Source: CAMLIZ01 sp036231905 (lineage in GTDB: Bacteria; Pseudomonadota; Gammaproteobacteria; Burkholderiales; Burkholderiaceae_C). From it: 64,000 bases of DNA. This document shows positions 7,509 to 15,839 of the stretch, one piece after another (within the stretch, counting starts at the first letter, position 1; the number at the start of each line of letters is the position of its first letter). The stretch lies in NCBI RefSeq assembly GCF_036231905.1, contig NZ_JAZARE010000003.1:186001-250000 (forward strand), in the 5' to 3' direction. The position numbers and the translations under genes are program-made. A model generated the notes under the pieces. That model was not told the origin of the DNA. It saw nothing but the letters and a program-made list of their open reading frames with translations, and made no database searches.

Positions 7509-10349
7509 TCACTGAATGCCCAGTTGCATCAGCCCGCTGTCGGTGCCGGTCGGGTCGCCCACGGTGATCATGAACGGCAAGGCCTGCAGGACGTCGATCT
7601 TCTGGCCGTTGCTGGCACGCGTACCCTGCCGCAAGTTGAAGGGCCCGCCGGTGGGGGCCGCGATCAGGCTCGCGGTGTCGCTAGTGCCGGACAGGCCGGT
7701 GAATCCATAGGTGCTGGCACCCCCCGTGAGTGCCATCGTCACCCAGTCACCGGTGGTGCTCGCGCCCGCTACGCTCACGTCCGCCAGGCCGGATCCGTCG
7801 GGCAGCCCGATGCGCAACTGAGGCGTTCCGTCGGCCGCCTTGTCAGCCGTGAGCAGCACTCGCAAGGCGCCGATCCGCGCGATCACGAAAGTGAAGCGGT
7901 CGTTCGGGTCGGTGGTGCCGACGGCTGTGAATGCGTTTCCGGACGGACCGCTCAAGGTATAGCTCTTGAGCGCAGTGCCACAGTTCGAGGCCCGCGTGAT
8001 GGAGCCGTCGATCTGGCAGATGGCCAGCGTGTTGCCGTTGACCGTGAGCGTGCCCACATGCGTGGCGGGACCCGAGGCCAGGATGTTGCGGGAGGCGATG
8101 TTGAAGCCGCCCGACTGCAGGTTGGTCGCGAAGCTGCGCACCGCGATGTACGGCGTGACGGTCGAGCCACCTAGAGTGTCTCCGCCTACGATCAGGTCGG
8201 TCGAGAGGCGGAACCGCGCGCTGCCGCTCACCACGAAGTCGCTGCCGGAGGTCGTGAAGCTGCGCGTGAGAACCTGCCCGTTACCCTGCAGGGTGTAGCT
8301 GCCCGCGTCGAAATCGACGTTCAGGTCGTACTGGTGCCCGTCGGCAGCAAAGGCCGTGTACAGCCCGCTGCTGGCGTTGACGGCCTGCGTGGTGACCAAA
8401 GCCGTGTTGTTGGACGCGTTGGTATCCCCTGCCGCTGCGATCTGCACCGTGCTCGTGATCGCATCCCGCTTGCTGGCCTCGACCGGCACGGTGTAGGTGA
8501 GCACCAGGTAATCGCCCGCGTGCAGCGAAGGGATGGTCATGCTGGTGCCCAGCGTGCCCGGGCAGGCCGCGCCCGACGACGGCGCACAGGCCACCGTGGC
8601 CATGTATCCGGACGGCGACAGCGTCTGCGTGACGGTGATGTTGCTCGCGATGTTGGGACCGGGGTTGGCGACGACCGCGGTGAACACCGCCGAGCTGCCG
8701 CCCGCCACCGTCTGGGCACCGGTCTGCGACACACCGAGGTCAGCGCTGAGCGCATTGATCGTCGCGGTGGCTGAGTTGTCGACCGGACGCGATTCGCCCG
8801 GCACGCTGGCGGTGAGCGTGTTGCTGAGCGCGCCGGAACTGCCGGCCGCGACGGTGGCCTGCACGGTGAAGACCAGCGTGCTGTTCACCGGCATCGAGGG
8901 CGCCGTCATGGCGGGACCCATGCTCACAGGGCACACCGCCCCGCCGGTAGCCGCGCAGCCGATGCTGCCCAGGGTGAGCCCGGCACTCGCGGTGTCGGTG
9001 ATCGCGATGTCGGTGGCCGTGCCGGGGCCCTTGTTGAGCACCGTCATGGTGAAACTGGTCACCGCACCGCCCGGCACGGTGCCCGACGCCGCGGAGGCGG
9101 TCACGGTCAGGTCCTGCGCCACCGTGGTGCCGGACGCCACGGCCGAGTTGTCGCTGCGGTTCGAATCGTTGTCCGGCGTGGCGGTCATGGTGTTGCGCAC
9201 CGTGCCGTTGAAGCCGGACTTCACCACGGCACCCACGCTGAAGACCAACGAACCACCGGCCGGGATGCTGGGAACGTCCATCAGCTGGCCAGGGGCGTCC
9301 GGGCACACCGCGGCGCCACTGGCCTGGCAGCTCATACCTGTATAGACAAGTTGGCTGTCGACGCTGTCGACGATGCGCACATTGGTGGCGGCATCCGGCC
9401 CAGAGTTCTCCACGGTCATCGTGAAGCTGGTTGCGGTGCCGGCGGCCACCGTGGCGGTCGGCCCCACGCCGGTCACGAAGACGCCGGACTGGGCGGTGTA
9501 GGCGGAGCCCTCCGCGATGAAGGAGTTGTTGGACGTGTCCGAATCGTTGTCCAGCGTCACCAGCATCTTGTTGGCGAACGGCGCTGCCGCTCCGCGCGGC
9601 GGGGTGGCCACCGCAGACACCGTGAACTGCAGGGCGCTGCCGGCCGGCAGCTCATCGACCGCGGTCTTGAAACCGATGGTGGTCGGGCACACCGCGTTGC
9701 CGACCGCGGTGCACACGATGCCGGTGAGCGTGAGCGGGCCCTGGACGTTGTTGTCGATCGACAGGTGAGTGGCGGTGTCCGGGCCGTTGTTGGCCACGGT
9801 CATCAGGAACTGGGCCGTGCCCCCGCCAGGCACAACACCTTGCGGCCCTACGCCGGTGACCACCACATCCGCGGTCGAGAAAAACGCCGTGGCGGTGGCC
9901 GTGGCCGAGTTGTTGCCGGTGGAGACGTCCGCACTGAAGCTGGCCGACATGGTGTTGGAGACTTGCACCGCGCCGGTGCCGCCCCCACTCGCCAGATGGG
10001 TGGTGACGGTGAAGGTCAGCTGTGCGCCGGACGGGAGGCTGGGTATTGCCATGGGCGCCGTGGTGGACGTGCTGGGGCACACCGCGCCGCCGGTGGCCTC
10101 ACACGTGATGCTGTCCAGCACCAGGGGATAGGCGAGCTGATTGCGCACCGTGACGTCGGTAGCCGGGCCGTCGCCCTCGTTGGCCACCGTCATGGTGAAT
10201 ACGGCGGTCTCTCCGCGCAGGATCTGCGCCGAGGGCCCCACACCGGAGACAACCACATCGGTCCCCGAACGCCCGCTGCCACCGCCGCAGGAAGCCAGCA
10301 GCAATGCCAACGAAAGCGAGACCACGCTGGCCAGGCCCCGGATTCCCAT
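7509..10349 (-). CDS. DUF11-repeat surface lipoprotein
   Basis: The 946-residue protein begins with a signal peptide and lipobox (LLLASCGGG), so it should be a lipoprotein. Five DUF11-type Ig-like repeats of about 125 residues follow (roughly 30-660), each starting near a DVVVSGVGP-like strand and containing FTMTVAN and NNSA motifs. Each repeat carries one cysteine pair 8-9 residues apart (for example CEATGGAVCP, CTAVGNAVCP, CQASGAAVCP), which would form a local disulfide. Residues 660-946 are a separate beta-rich domain that I do not recognise. A GAGGGA ribosome-binding site supports the start. It is 67 bases downstream of the cluster's first gene but in the same orientation, so it probably has its own promoter. 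Likely role: surface stalk or adhesin-like protein. Confidence 0.8.
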   Translation of the reverse strand: MGIRGLASVVSLSLALLLASCGGGSGRSGTDVVVSGVGPSAQILRGETAVFTMTVANEGDGPATDVTVRNQLAYPLVLDSITCEATGGAVCPSTSTTAPMAIPSLPSGAQLTFTVTTHLASGGGTGAVQVSNTMSASFSADVSTGNNSATATATAFFSTADVVVTGVGPQGVVPGGGTAQFLMTVANNGPDTATHLSIDNNVQGPLTLTGIVCTAVGNAVCPTTIGFKTAVDELPAGSALQFTVSAVATPPRGAAAPFANKMLVTLDNDSDTSNNSFIAEGSAYTAQSGVFVTGVGPTATVAAGTATSFTMTVENSGPDAATNVRIVDSVDSQLVYTGMSCQASGAAVCPDAPGQLMDVPSIPAGGSLVFSVGAVVKSGFNGTVRNTMTATPDNDSNRSDNSAVASGTTVAQDLTVTASAASGTVPGGAVTSFTMTVLNKGPGTATDIAITDTASAGLTLGSIGCAATGGAVCPVSMGPAMTAPSMPVNSTLVFTVQATVAAGSSGALSNTLTASVPGESRPVDNSATATINALSADLGVSQTGAQTVAGGSSAVFTAVVANPGPNIASNITVTQTLSPSGYMATVACAPSSGAACPGTLGTSMTIPSLHAGDYLVLTYTVPVEASKRDAITSTVQIAAAGDTNASNNTALVTTQAVNASSGLYTAFAADGHQYDLNVDFDAGSYTLQGNGQVLTRSFTTSGSDFVVSGSARFRLSTDLIVGGDTLGGSTVTPYIAVRSFATNLQSGGFNIASRNILASGPATHVGTLTVNGNTLAICQIDGSITRASNCGTALKSYTLSGPSGNAFTAVGTTDPNDRFTFVIARIGALRVLLTADKAADGTPQLRIGLPDGSGLADVSVAGASTTGDWVTMALTGGASTYGFTGLSGTSDTASLIAAPTGGPFNLRQGTRASNGQKIDVLQALPFMITVGDPTGTDSGLMQLGIQ

Positions 10350-10691
10350 GTGCCGTTCCCTCAGAAAAGTTGTAATCCCACCGACCGGGCACGCCTGTTC
10401 GCGGCAGGCAGGCCGGCCAACTCAGGAATACCTCATTGTTTTATCGCCAGTTTTGGCGAAAACCCGGGAACGGGTTTTCGATACTGGACAAGAAGGCCCC
10501 GCCGATACTCCTGAGCTGAGCTCCCTGATATTGCCCCGGTCGCCGCATTCGGGCGAATACGGGCACGGGTTGCAATATCAGCTGACTCTATCACTCCCCC
10601 CTGTTGTGCACATCCCCTAACTCCGGTGTTGGACTGTTACGTCGCCGTCAGGGAAGCACACGCACGGCCCGTGCCCGGCAGATGCCGAGCA
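10350..10691. other. Intergenic region with nested inverted repeats
   Basis: This 342-base gap separates the DUF11 lipoprotein start from the cysQ stop and shows no coding frame that looks real. It contains three perfect inverted repeats: 6-base arms at 10444-10449/10454-10459, 10-base arms at 10457-10466/10471-10480, and 10-base arms CTGATATTGC/GCAATATCAG at 10525-10534/10572-10581. The last encloses a smaller TCGCC/GGCGA stem at 10540-10556. The first two share 3 bases, so they cannot form together. The region should hold the lipoprotein promoter. Confidence 0.6.
10457..10480. terminator. Candidate bidirectional terminator hairpin
   Basis: A perfect 10-base stem, CGAAAACCCG / CGGGTTTTCG, encloses a four-base loop. 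It gives an A-tract on one side and a T-tract on the other, the form of a bidirectional intrinsic terminator. It would stop cysQ transcription about 210 bases after its stop codon. Alternatively it may be a regulatory structure in the lipoprotein leader. The T-run is only four bases long, so termination strength is uncertain. Confidence 0.45.
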
Positions 10692-11462
10692 CTACAGGCC
10701 AGAGGCTACGAAATAGGGATTGGCAAAGTCGGGTTTTCCGTACATCAACGGTTGGCCATTCAGCTCGCTCACGCTTCCGCCTGCTGCCGCCAGCACCGCG
10801 TGGCCCGCGGCGATGTCCCATTCCATGGTCCGGCCCAGCCTGGGGTAGAGGTCCGCTTCTCCGGCGGCCACCAGGCACAGTTTGAGAGACGAGCCCGCGT
10901 TGCGCAGCGCTGCCACGGTGCGGCCGCCAAGAAAGGCGTCCAGTGCCGCGGCGTCGCCGTGCGAGCGGCTGGCCACCACGGTCAGGCCCTCGGCGGGCAC
11001 TGGCCGGCAGCGCATGGCGCGGCGCTGGCTCCCTTCGACCACAAAGGCACCCTGCCCCACCACGCCGGCGAAAAGCCGGTCCTGCGCAGGGGCGAGCACC
11101 ACACCCAGCACCGGCGTACCGCGCTCGATCAGCGCGATGTTGACGGTGAACTCGCCGTTGCGGCTGATGAACTCCTTGGTGCCGTCGAGCGGGTCCACCA
11201 GCCAGAAGCGGTCGCCCACCGTGGGGCACTGGCCGGCGGCCACCGCCTCCTCGGCCACCACCGGAATGTCCGGGGTGAGCGCCTGCAACGCCGGCACGAT
11301 CACCGCCTCGGCCTGTTCGTCGGCCTCGGTGACCGGCGAGGCGTCCTGCTTGCCACGCACGGCGATCTCGCCCGCGTAGACAGACATCACGACCGCACCG
11401 GCGCGCTGCGCGATGCGGATCACGGATTCAAGCAAGTCGGCCGGCATCCTGGATTCGTTCAC
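10692..11462 (-). CDS. cysQ: 3'(2'),5'-bisphosphate nucleotidase CysQ
   Basis: The 256-residue protein belongs to the inositol-monophosphatase/FBPase-like Mg-dependent phosphatases. It shows VVAEEA for metal ligands, the diagnostic DPLDGTKEFI, and the C-terminal EWDIAAGHAVL. CysQ removes PAP, the by-product of PAPS-using enzymes, and can also hydrolyse PAPS. A GTG start at 11462 was chosen because GAGAGGG lies five bases upstream; the next ATG (11447) lacks this. It lies near cysD-cysNC on the opposite strand and near a sulfotransferase, consistent with recycling the PAP they produce. Confidence 0.92.
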   Translation of the reverse strand: MNESRMPADLLESVIRIAQRAGAVVMSVYAGEIAVRGKQDASPVTEADEQAEAVIVPALQALTPDIPVVAEEAVAAGQCPTVGDRFWLVDPLDGTKEFISRNGEFTVNIALIERGTPVLGVVLAPAQDRLFAGVVGQGAFVVEGSQRRAMRCRPVPAEGLTVVASRSHGDAAALDAFLGGRTVAALRNAGSSLKLCLVAAGEADLYPRLGRTMEWDIAAGHAVLAAAGGSVSELNGQPLMYGKPDFANPYFVASGL

Positions 11463-11569
11463 TGCGTCCCTCTCATTGCGTGGCGCCATGGCGGCGCGGT
11501 GCGGAATGTACTTCGAGGTTCGTGCAGCAGTGGATGCAACGCGCGGCCGGACGCCGACTTGAGGGGGTG

Positions 11570-11950
11570 TCAGGCCTGCACGTTCAATGTGGCGCCCGCA
11601 ACACCGCCCGTGCTGGACGTGGCGACGGGTGGCACCGGCATGGTGCCGGGCGGCGGTACGGTTCCGGGGCTTCGGTGGCGCGCGCCCTGCACCATCTCGG
11701 TGAAAGCGCCCTGGGCTGCCGGGATGTCGCCGGCGCGCAACGCCTTGCCGAGGTCTGCGAACGGGCTGTCCGGCTTCCAGGTGGCACCCTCGGGGGCATT
11801 GCGCAGCATGGTGGCGTAGGCCTGTTTGGCGCCATCGAGGTCGCCTTGGGACAGCGCCTGGGACATCTGCTTCACCGTGGCCAGCCGCTGGCCGCGGTCG
11901 GACCCCGCGGCAGCTGTGGCCGTGGACAGGCCGCCAATTGAAATGCTCAT
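11570..11950 (-). CDS. Small helical hypothetical protein
   Basis: I do not recognise this 126-residue protein. The start at 11950 has an excellent AAAGGAG site. After MSISIGGLSTATAAAG it contains two similar helical units (TVKQMSQALSQGDLDGAKQAY and LGKALRAGDIPAAQGAFTEM) that look like a short tetratricopeptide-like pair. A Pro/Gly-rich tail (GTVPPPGTMPVPPV) follows. No membrane segment or signal peptide is visible. It is transcribed divergently from cysD across a gap of about 170 bases and lies upstream of cysQ in the same direction, possibly sharing its transcript. The pair of helical units suggests a protein-protein contact role, with no further evidence. Confidence 0.65.
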   Translation of the reverse strand: MSISIGGLSTATAAAGSDRGQRLATVKQMSQALSQGDLDGAKQAYATMLRNAPEGATWKPDSPFADLGKALRAGDIPAAQGAFTEMVQGARHRSPGTVPPPGTMPVPPVATSSTGGVAGATLNVQA

Positions 11951-12123
11951 CAGGGACTCCTTTGAACGAAGCTGAGGAACCTTCACTGTGGATCCGGCCC
12001 GATTCCTGCGAACGCGGGATTTGCCGGCCCAAACCCCCCTAGTTTTCGTCTGCGCACCCATATAGGTGTAGACAAATGCGGTGGCCGAGGCTTCCAATCC
12101 GCCGGTTCCTACCGGATAAAAAC

Positions 12124-13092
12124 ATGCTGATACACCCAAAGGACATGGCGGCGCTAGGAAAGTCGGCGACGGAGAAGACGCTGGACGACTCATTGCGCCT
12201 GACCCACCTGCAACGCCTGGAGGCCGAGAGCATCCACATCATGCGGGAGGTGGTGGCCGAGTGCGACAACCCGGTGATGCTGTATTCCATCGGCAAGGAC
12301 AGCGCCGTGATGCTGCACCTGGCCAAGAAGGCGTTTTTCCCCTCGCCCCCGCCTTTCCCGCTGCTGCACGTGGACACCACCTGGAAGTTCCGCGCGATGT
12401 ACGAGATGCGCGAACGCATGGCACGCGAGCTCGGCATGCGGTTGCTGGTGCACCAGAACCCGGAGGCGGCCGCGCTGAAGATCAACCCCTTCGAACACGG
12501 TTCGCAGATCCACACCGACATGTGGAAGACGCAGGGGCTGAAGCAGGCGCTGGACATGCACGGTTTTGACGCCGCCTTTGGTGGCGCCCGCCGCGATGAA
12601 GAGAAGTCGCGCGCCAAGGAGCGCATCTTCTCCTTCCGCAGCGCCCAGCACCGCTGGGATCCCAAGAGCCAGCGGCCCGAGCTCTGGCATCAGTACAACG
12701 CGCGCAAGCACAAGGGCGAATCGATCCGCGTGTTCCCGCTGTCCAACTGGACCGAGCTGGACATCTGGCAATACATCTACCTGGAGAACGTGCCCATCGT
12801 CCCGCTGTACTTCGCGGCCGTGCGGCCGGTGGTGGAACGCGACGGCACGCTGATCATGGTGGACGACGACCGCATGCCGCTGCGAGCCGGCGAGCAGCCG
12901 ATGATGAAGAAGGTGCGCTTCCGCACGCTGGGCTGCTACCCGCTCACCGGCGCGGTGGAGTCAGAAGCCGACACGCTCACCGGGATCATCCAGGAGATGC
13001 TGCTGGCACGCACGTCGGAGCGGCAGGGCCGCATGATCGACCACGACACCTCGGCGTCGATGGAGAAGAAGAAGCAAGAGGGATATTTCTAA
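12124..13092 (+). CDS. cysD: Sulfate adenylyltransferase subunit 2 CysD
   Basis: The 322-residue product is the ATP-pyrophosphatase-fold subunit of ATP sulfurylase, which makes APS from ATP and sulfate. It carries the PP-loop variant YSIGKDSAVMLHLA, the family's GGARRDEEKSRAKER and FPLSNWTELDIWQY. The start at 12124 was chosen for GGA eight bases upstream; ATG 12145 and a longer upstream start are alternatives. Its stop overlaps the first base of cysNC (TAATG), so the two subunits are translationally coupled. The promoter should lie in the 170-base divergent gap before it. Confidence 0.95.
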   Translation: MLIHPKDMAALGKSATEKTLDDSLRLTHLQRLEAESIHIMREVVAECDNPVMLYSIGKDSAVMLHLAKKAFFPSPPPFPLLHVDTTWKFRAMYEMRERMARELGMRLLVHQNPEAAALKINPFEHGSQIHTDMWKTQGLKQALDMHGFDAAFGGARRDEEKSRAKERIFSFRSAQHRWDPKSQRPELWHQYNARKHKGESIRVFPLSNWTELDIWQYIYLENVPIVPLYFAAVRPVVERDGTLIMVDDDRMPLRAGEQPMMKKVRFRTLGCYPLTGAVESEADTLTGIIQEMLLARTSERQGRMIDHDTSASMEKKKQEGYF

Positions 13093-14996
13093 TGGCCCAC
13101 GTCTCCGACCTCATCGCGACCGACATCGACCAGTACCTGCGCCAGCACGAGACCAAGAGCCTGCTGCGCTTCATCACCTGCGGCAGCGTGGACGACGGCA
13201 AGAGCACGCTGATCGGGCGCCTGCTGTACGAATCCAAGATGCTGTTCGAGGACCAGCTCGCCGCCGTGGAAGCGGATTCCAAGAAATGGGGCACGCAAGG
13301 CGGAGAGATCGACTTCGCCCTGCTGGTGGACGGCCTGGCTGCCGAGCGTGAGCAGGGCATCACCATCGACGTGGCCTACCGCTTCTTCTCCACCGACAAG
13401 CGCAAGTTCATCGTGGCCGACACCCCCGGCCATGAGCAGTACACGCGCAACATGATCACCGGCGCCTCCACCGCGGATGTGGCCGTGATCCTGATCGACG
13501 CGCGCAAGGGCGTGCTCACGCAGACGCGCCGCCACAGCTTCCTGGTGTCGCTGATCGGCATCCGCAAGGTGGTGCTGGCCATCAACAAGATGGACCTGAT
13601 GGACTACTCCGAGAAGGTGTTCCGCACCATCGAGGACGAGTACCGTGAGTTCGCCAAGCAGATCGGCCTGGAGGACATCACCGCCATGCCCTTGTCCGCC
13701 CTGCGCGGCGACAACATGCTGGCGCCCAGCGACCGCATGCCCTGGTACCACGGCCCCACCCTGCTGGGCTACCTGGAAACGGTGGAGCTGGACGAGACCC
13801 GGCTGCAGGGCGGCTCCTTCCGCCTGCCGGTGCAGTGGGTGAACCGGCCCAACCTGGACTTCCGTGGCTTCAGCGGCACCATCGCCAGCGGCATGGTGAA
13901 GCCGGGCGACCGCATCCGCGCCCAGCCTTCGGGCCGGGAGAGCACCGTCACGCGCATCGTCACCGCCAACGGTGACCTGCCGATCGCCGTGGCCGGCCAG
14001 TCCATCACCCTGACGCTGGCCGACGAGATCGACATCTCGCGCGGCGACGTGATCTCGGCCGCCGAAGCGCCGGCGGAAGTGGCCGACCAGTTCGAGGCCA
14101 CCATCGTCTGGATGTCCGACGAACCCATGCTGCCGGGCCGGCCCTACCTGCTGAAGCTGGGTACGCGCACCGTGAGCGCGACCATCACCGAGCCGAAGTA
14201 CAAGGTGAACGTCAACACGATGGAGCACCTGGCCGCCAAGAAGCTGGACCTGAACGAGATCGGGGTGGTGAACCTCGCGCTGGACCGGCCGGTCGCCTTC
14301 GATGCCTACAACGCCAACCGCGACACCGGCGGCTTCATCCTGATCGACCGGATGAGCAACAACACCGTGGGCGCCGGCATGTTGCACTTCGCGCTGCGCC
14401 GTGCCCACAACATCCACCTGCAGCATGTGGATGTGGACAAGACCGCGCGCGCCCGCCAGAAGGGCCAGCGGCCGATGGTGCTGTGGTTCACCGGCCTGTC
14501 GGGCGCCGGCAAGTCCACCATCGCCAACCTGGTGGAGAAGAAGCTGCACGCCATGGGCCGGCACTCCTACCTGCTGGACGGCGACAACGTGCGGCACGGC
14601 CTGAACAAGGACCTGGGCTTCACCGAAGCGGACCGGGTGGAAAACATCCGCCGCGTGGCCGAAGTGGCGCGCCTGATGGTCGACGCCGGCCTGATCGTGC
14701 TCACCGCGTTCATCTCCCCCTTCCGATCGGAGCGCGCCATGGCGCGGGCCCTGCTGGCCGAGGGCGAGTTCGTGGAGATCTTCGTGGACACGCCGCTGGA
14801 GGTGGCGGAGACGCGCGACGTGAAGGGCCTGTACCGCAAGGCGCGCCGCGGTGAGCTGCGCAACTTCACCGGCATCGACTCGCCGTACGAGGAGCCAGAG
14901 AACGCCGAGCTGCGGGTCAATACCGTGGGCTGCACACCCGAGGAGGCGGCCGACCAGGTGATCGCGCGCCTGCGCGAGTTCGGCCTCATCCATTGA
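13092..14996 (+). CDS. cysNC: Bifunctional sulfate adenylyltransferase subunit 1 / APS kinase (CysN-CysC fusion)
   Basis: This 634-residue fusion joins an N-terminal EF-Tu-like GTPase to a C-terminal APS kinase. The GTPase has P-loop GSVDDGKSTLIGRL, DTPGHEQYTRNM and NKMDLMDYS. The kinase starts near residue 455, with GLSGAGKSTIANLV, AFISPFRSER and the NFTGIDSPYE lid. With CysD it converts sulfate to APS, then directly to PAPS. The same layout is seen in rhizobial NodP/NodQ. Both halves keep their catalytic motifs, so the protein should be fully bifunctional. It is followed after 12 bases by a TSUP transporter gene. Confidence 0.96.
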   Translation: MAHVSDLIATDIDQYLRQHETKSLLRFITCGSVDDGKSTLIGRLLYESKMLFEDQLAAVEADSKKWGTQGGEIDFALLVDGLAAEREQGITIDVAYRFFSTDKRKFIVADTPGHEQYTRNMITGASTADVAVILIDARKGVLTQTRRHSFLVSLIGIRKVVLAINKMDLMDYSEKVFRTIEDEYREFAKQIGLEDITAMPLSALRGDNMLAPSDRMPWYHGPTLLGYLETVELDETRLQGGSFRLPVQWVNRPNLDFRGFSGTIASGMVKPGDRIRAQPSGRESTVTRIVTANGDLPIAVAGQSITLTLADEIDISRGDVISAAEAPAEVADQFEATIVWMSDEPMLPGRPYLLKLGTRTVSATITEPKYKVNVNTMEHLAAKKLDLNEIGVVNLALDRPVAFDAYNANRDTGGFILIDRMSNNTVGAGMLHFALRRAHNIHLQHVDVDKTARARQKGQRPMVLWFTGLSGAGKSTIANLVEKKLHAMGRHSYLLDGDNVRHGLNKDLGFTEADRVENIRRVAEVARLMVDAGLIVLTAFISPFRSERAMARALLAEGEFVEIFVDTPLEVAETRDVKGLYRKARRGELRNFTGIDSPYEEPENAELRVNTVGCTPEEAADQVIARLREFGLIH

Positions 14997-15008
14997 TCCC
15001 GCACTGAC

Positions 15009-15791
15009 ATGGACTGGCTCAATCCCGTGGCCGGCTTCGGTGTCGGTGTGATGGTCGGCATGACGGGCGTCGGCGGCGGCTCGCTGATGACGCCCATCCT
15101 GGTGCTGCTGTTCGGCGTGGCGCCGGCGGCGGCGGTGGGCACCGACCTCTGGTTTGCCGCGATCACCAAGAGCGCTGGCGGCCTGGTGCACCACAAGCGC
15201 GGCAGCGTGGACTGGCAGGTTTTCCGGCGCCTGTGCCTGGGCAGCCTGCCGGCGTCGGTGGTCACGCTGGTGTGGTTGCACCAGAGCGGCATCGGCCAGA
15301 TGAAACAGGGCTTCATCGTGTCGGCGCTCGGCGTGGTGCTGCTGCTCACCGCGGTGGCCATGCTGATGCGCAAGAGGCTGCTGGCGCTGGGGCAGTCGTA
15401 CCGCACCAACGATCCCGACCGCTTCAAGGGCGTGCAGCCGGTGCTCACCGTGGTGGCCGGCGCCATCCTCGGGTTCCTGGTCACCCTCACCTCGGTGGGC
15501 GGCGGGGCGCTGGGCACCGTGATGCTGCTGTTCCTTTACCCGTTCCGCATGAAGCCCACCACGCTGGTGGGCACGGACATCGTGCATGCGATTCCGCTCA
15601 CCATCGTGGCCGGCATCGGCCACCTGGTGATGGGCAACGTGAACCTCGGCCTTCTGGGCGGCCTGTTGCTGGGCTCCATCCCCGGCATCGTGCTGGGCTC
15701 ACTGCTGGCCACCCGCGCACCCGAGGGGTTGCTGCGCGGCAGCATCGCCACCGTGCTGGCGCTGGTGGCGGGCAAGCTCCTGCTGGCTTGA
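15009..15791 (+). CDS. TSUP family (TauE/SafE) sulfite/sulfonate exporter-like protein
   Basis: The 260-residue protein is an integral membrane protein of the sulfite exporter TauE/SafE family. It has two inverted halves, each opening with a Gly-rich helix (VGMTGVGGGSLMTPILVL and a second copy VTLTSVGGGALGTVMLL) and about eight membrane segments. It starts 12 bases after cysNC, so it is probably co-transcribed, and it likely moves sulfite, sulfate or a related anion to balance the sulfate-activation pathway. Family members transport varied sulfur compounds, so the exact substrate and direction are not determined. Confidence 0.88.
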   Translation: MDWLNPVAGFGVGVMVGMTGVGGGSLMTPILVLLFGVAPAAAVGTDLWFAAITKSAGGLVHHKRGSVDWQVFRRLCLGSLPASVVTLVWLHQSGIGQMKQGFIVSALGVVLLLTAVAMLMRKRLLALGQSYRTNDPDRFKGVQPVLTVVAGAILGFLVTLTSVGGGALGTVMLLFLYPFRMKPTTLVGTDIVHAIPLTIVAGIGHLVMGNVNLGLLGGLLLGSIPGIVLGSLLATRAPEGLLRGSIATVLALVAGKLLLA

Positions 15792-15839
15792 GCGCGGGCG
15801 CTGTCGCCCGGAGCGAAGCGTCGAGCCGCGGCGCGTGCG

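Noticed and set aside
13089..15623. An 844-codon open frame opposite cysNC and the TSUP gene
   Set aside because: Its composition (His, Gln, Ala, Val) is that of antisense translation of a GC-rich gene, and both genes opposite are unambiguous.
15796..15809. GGGCG-CTGT-CGCCC hairpin between the converging TSUP and phospholipase genes as a terminator
   Set aside because: The stem is five bases with no T-run; hairpins of this size are common by chance at this base composition.
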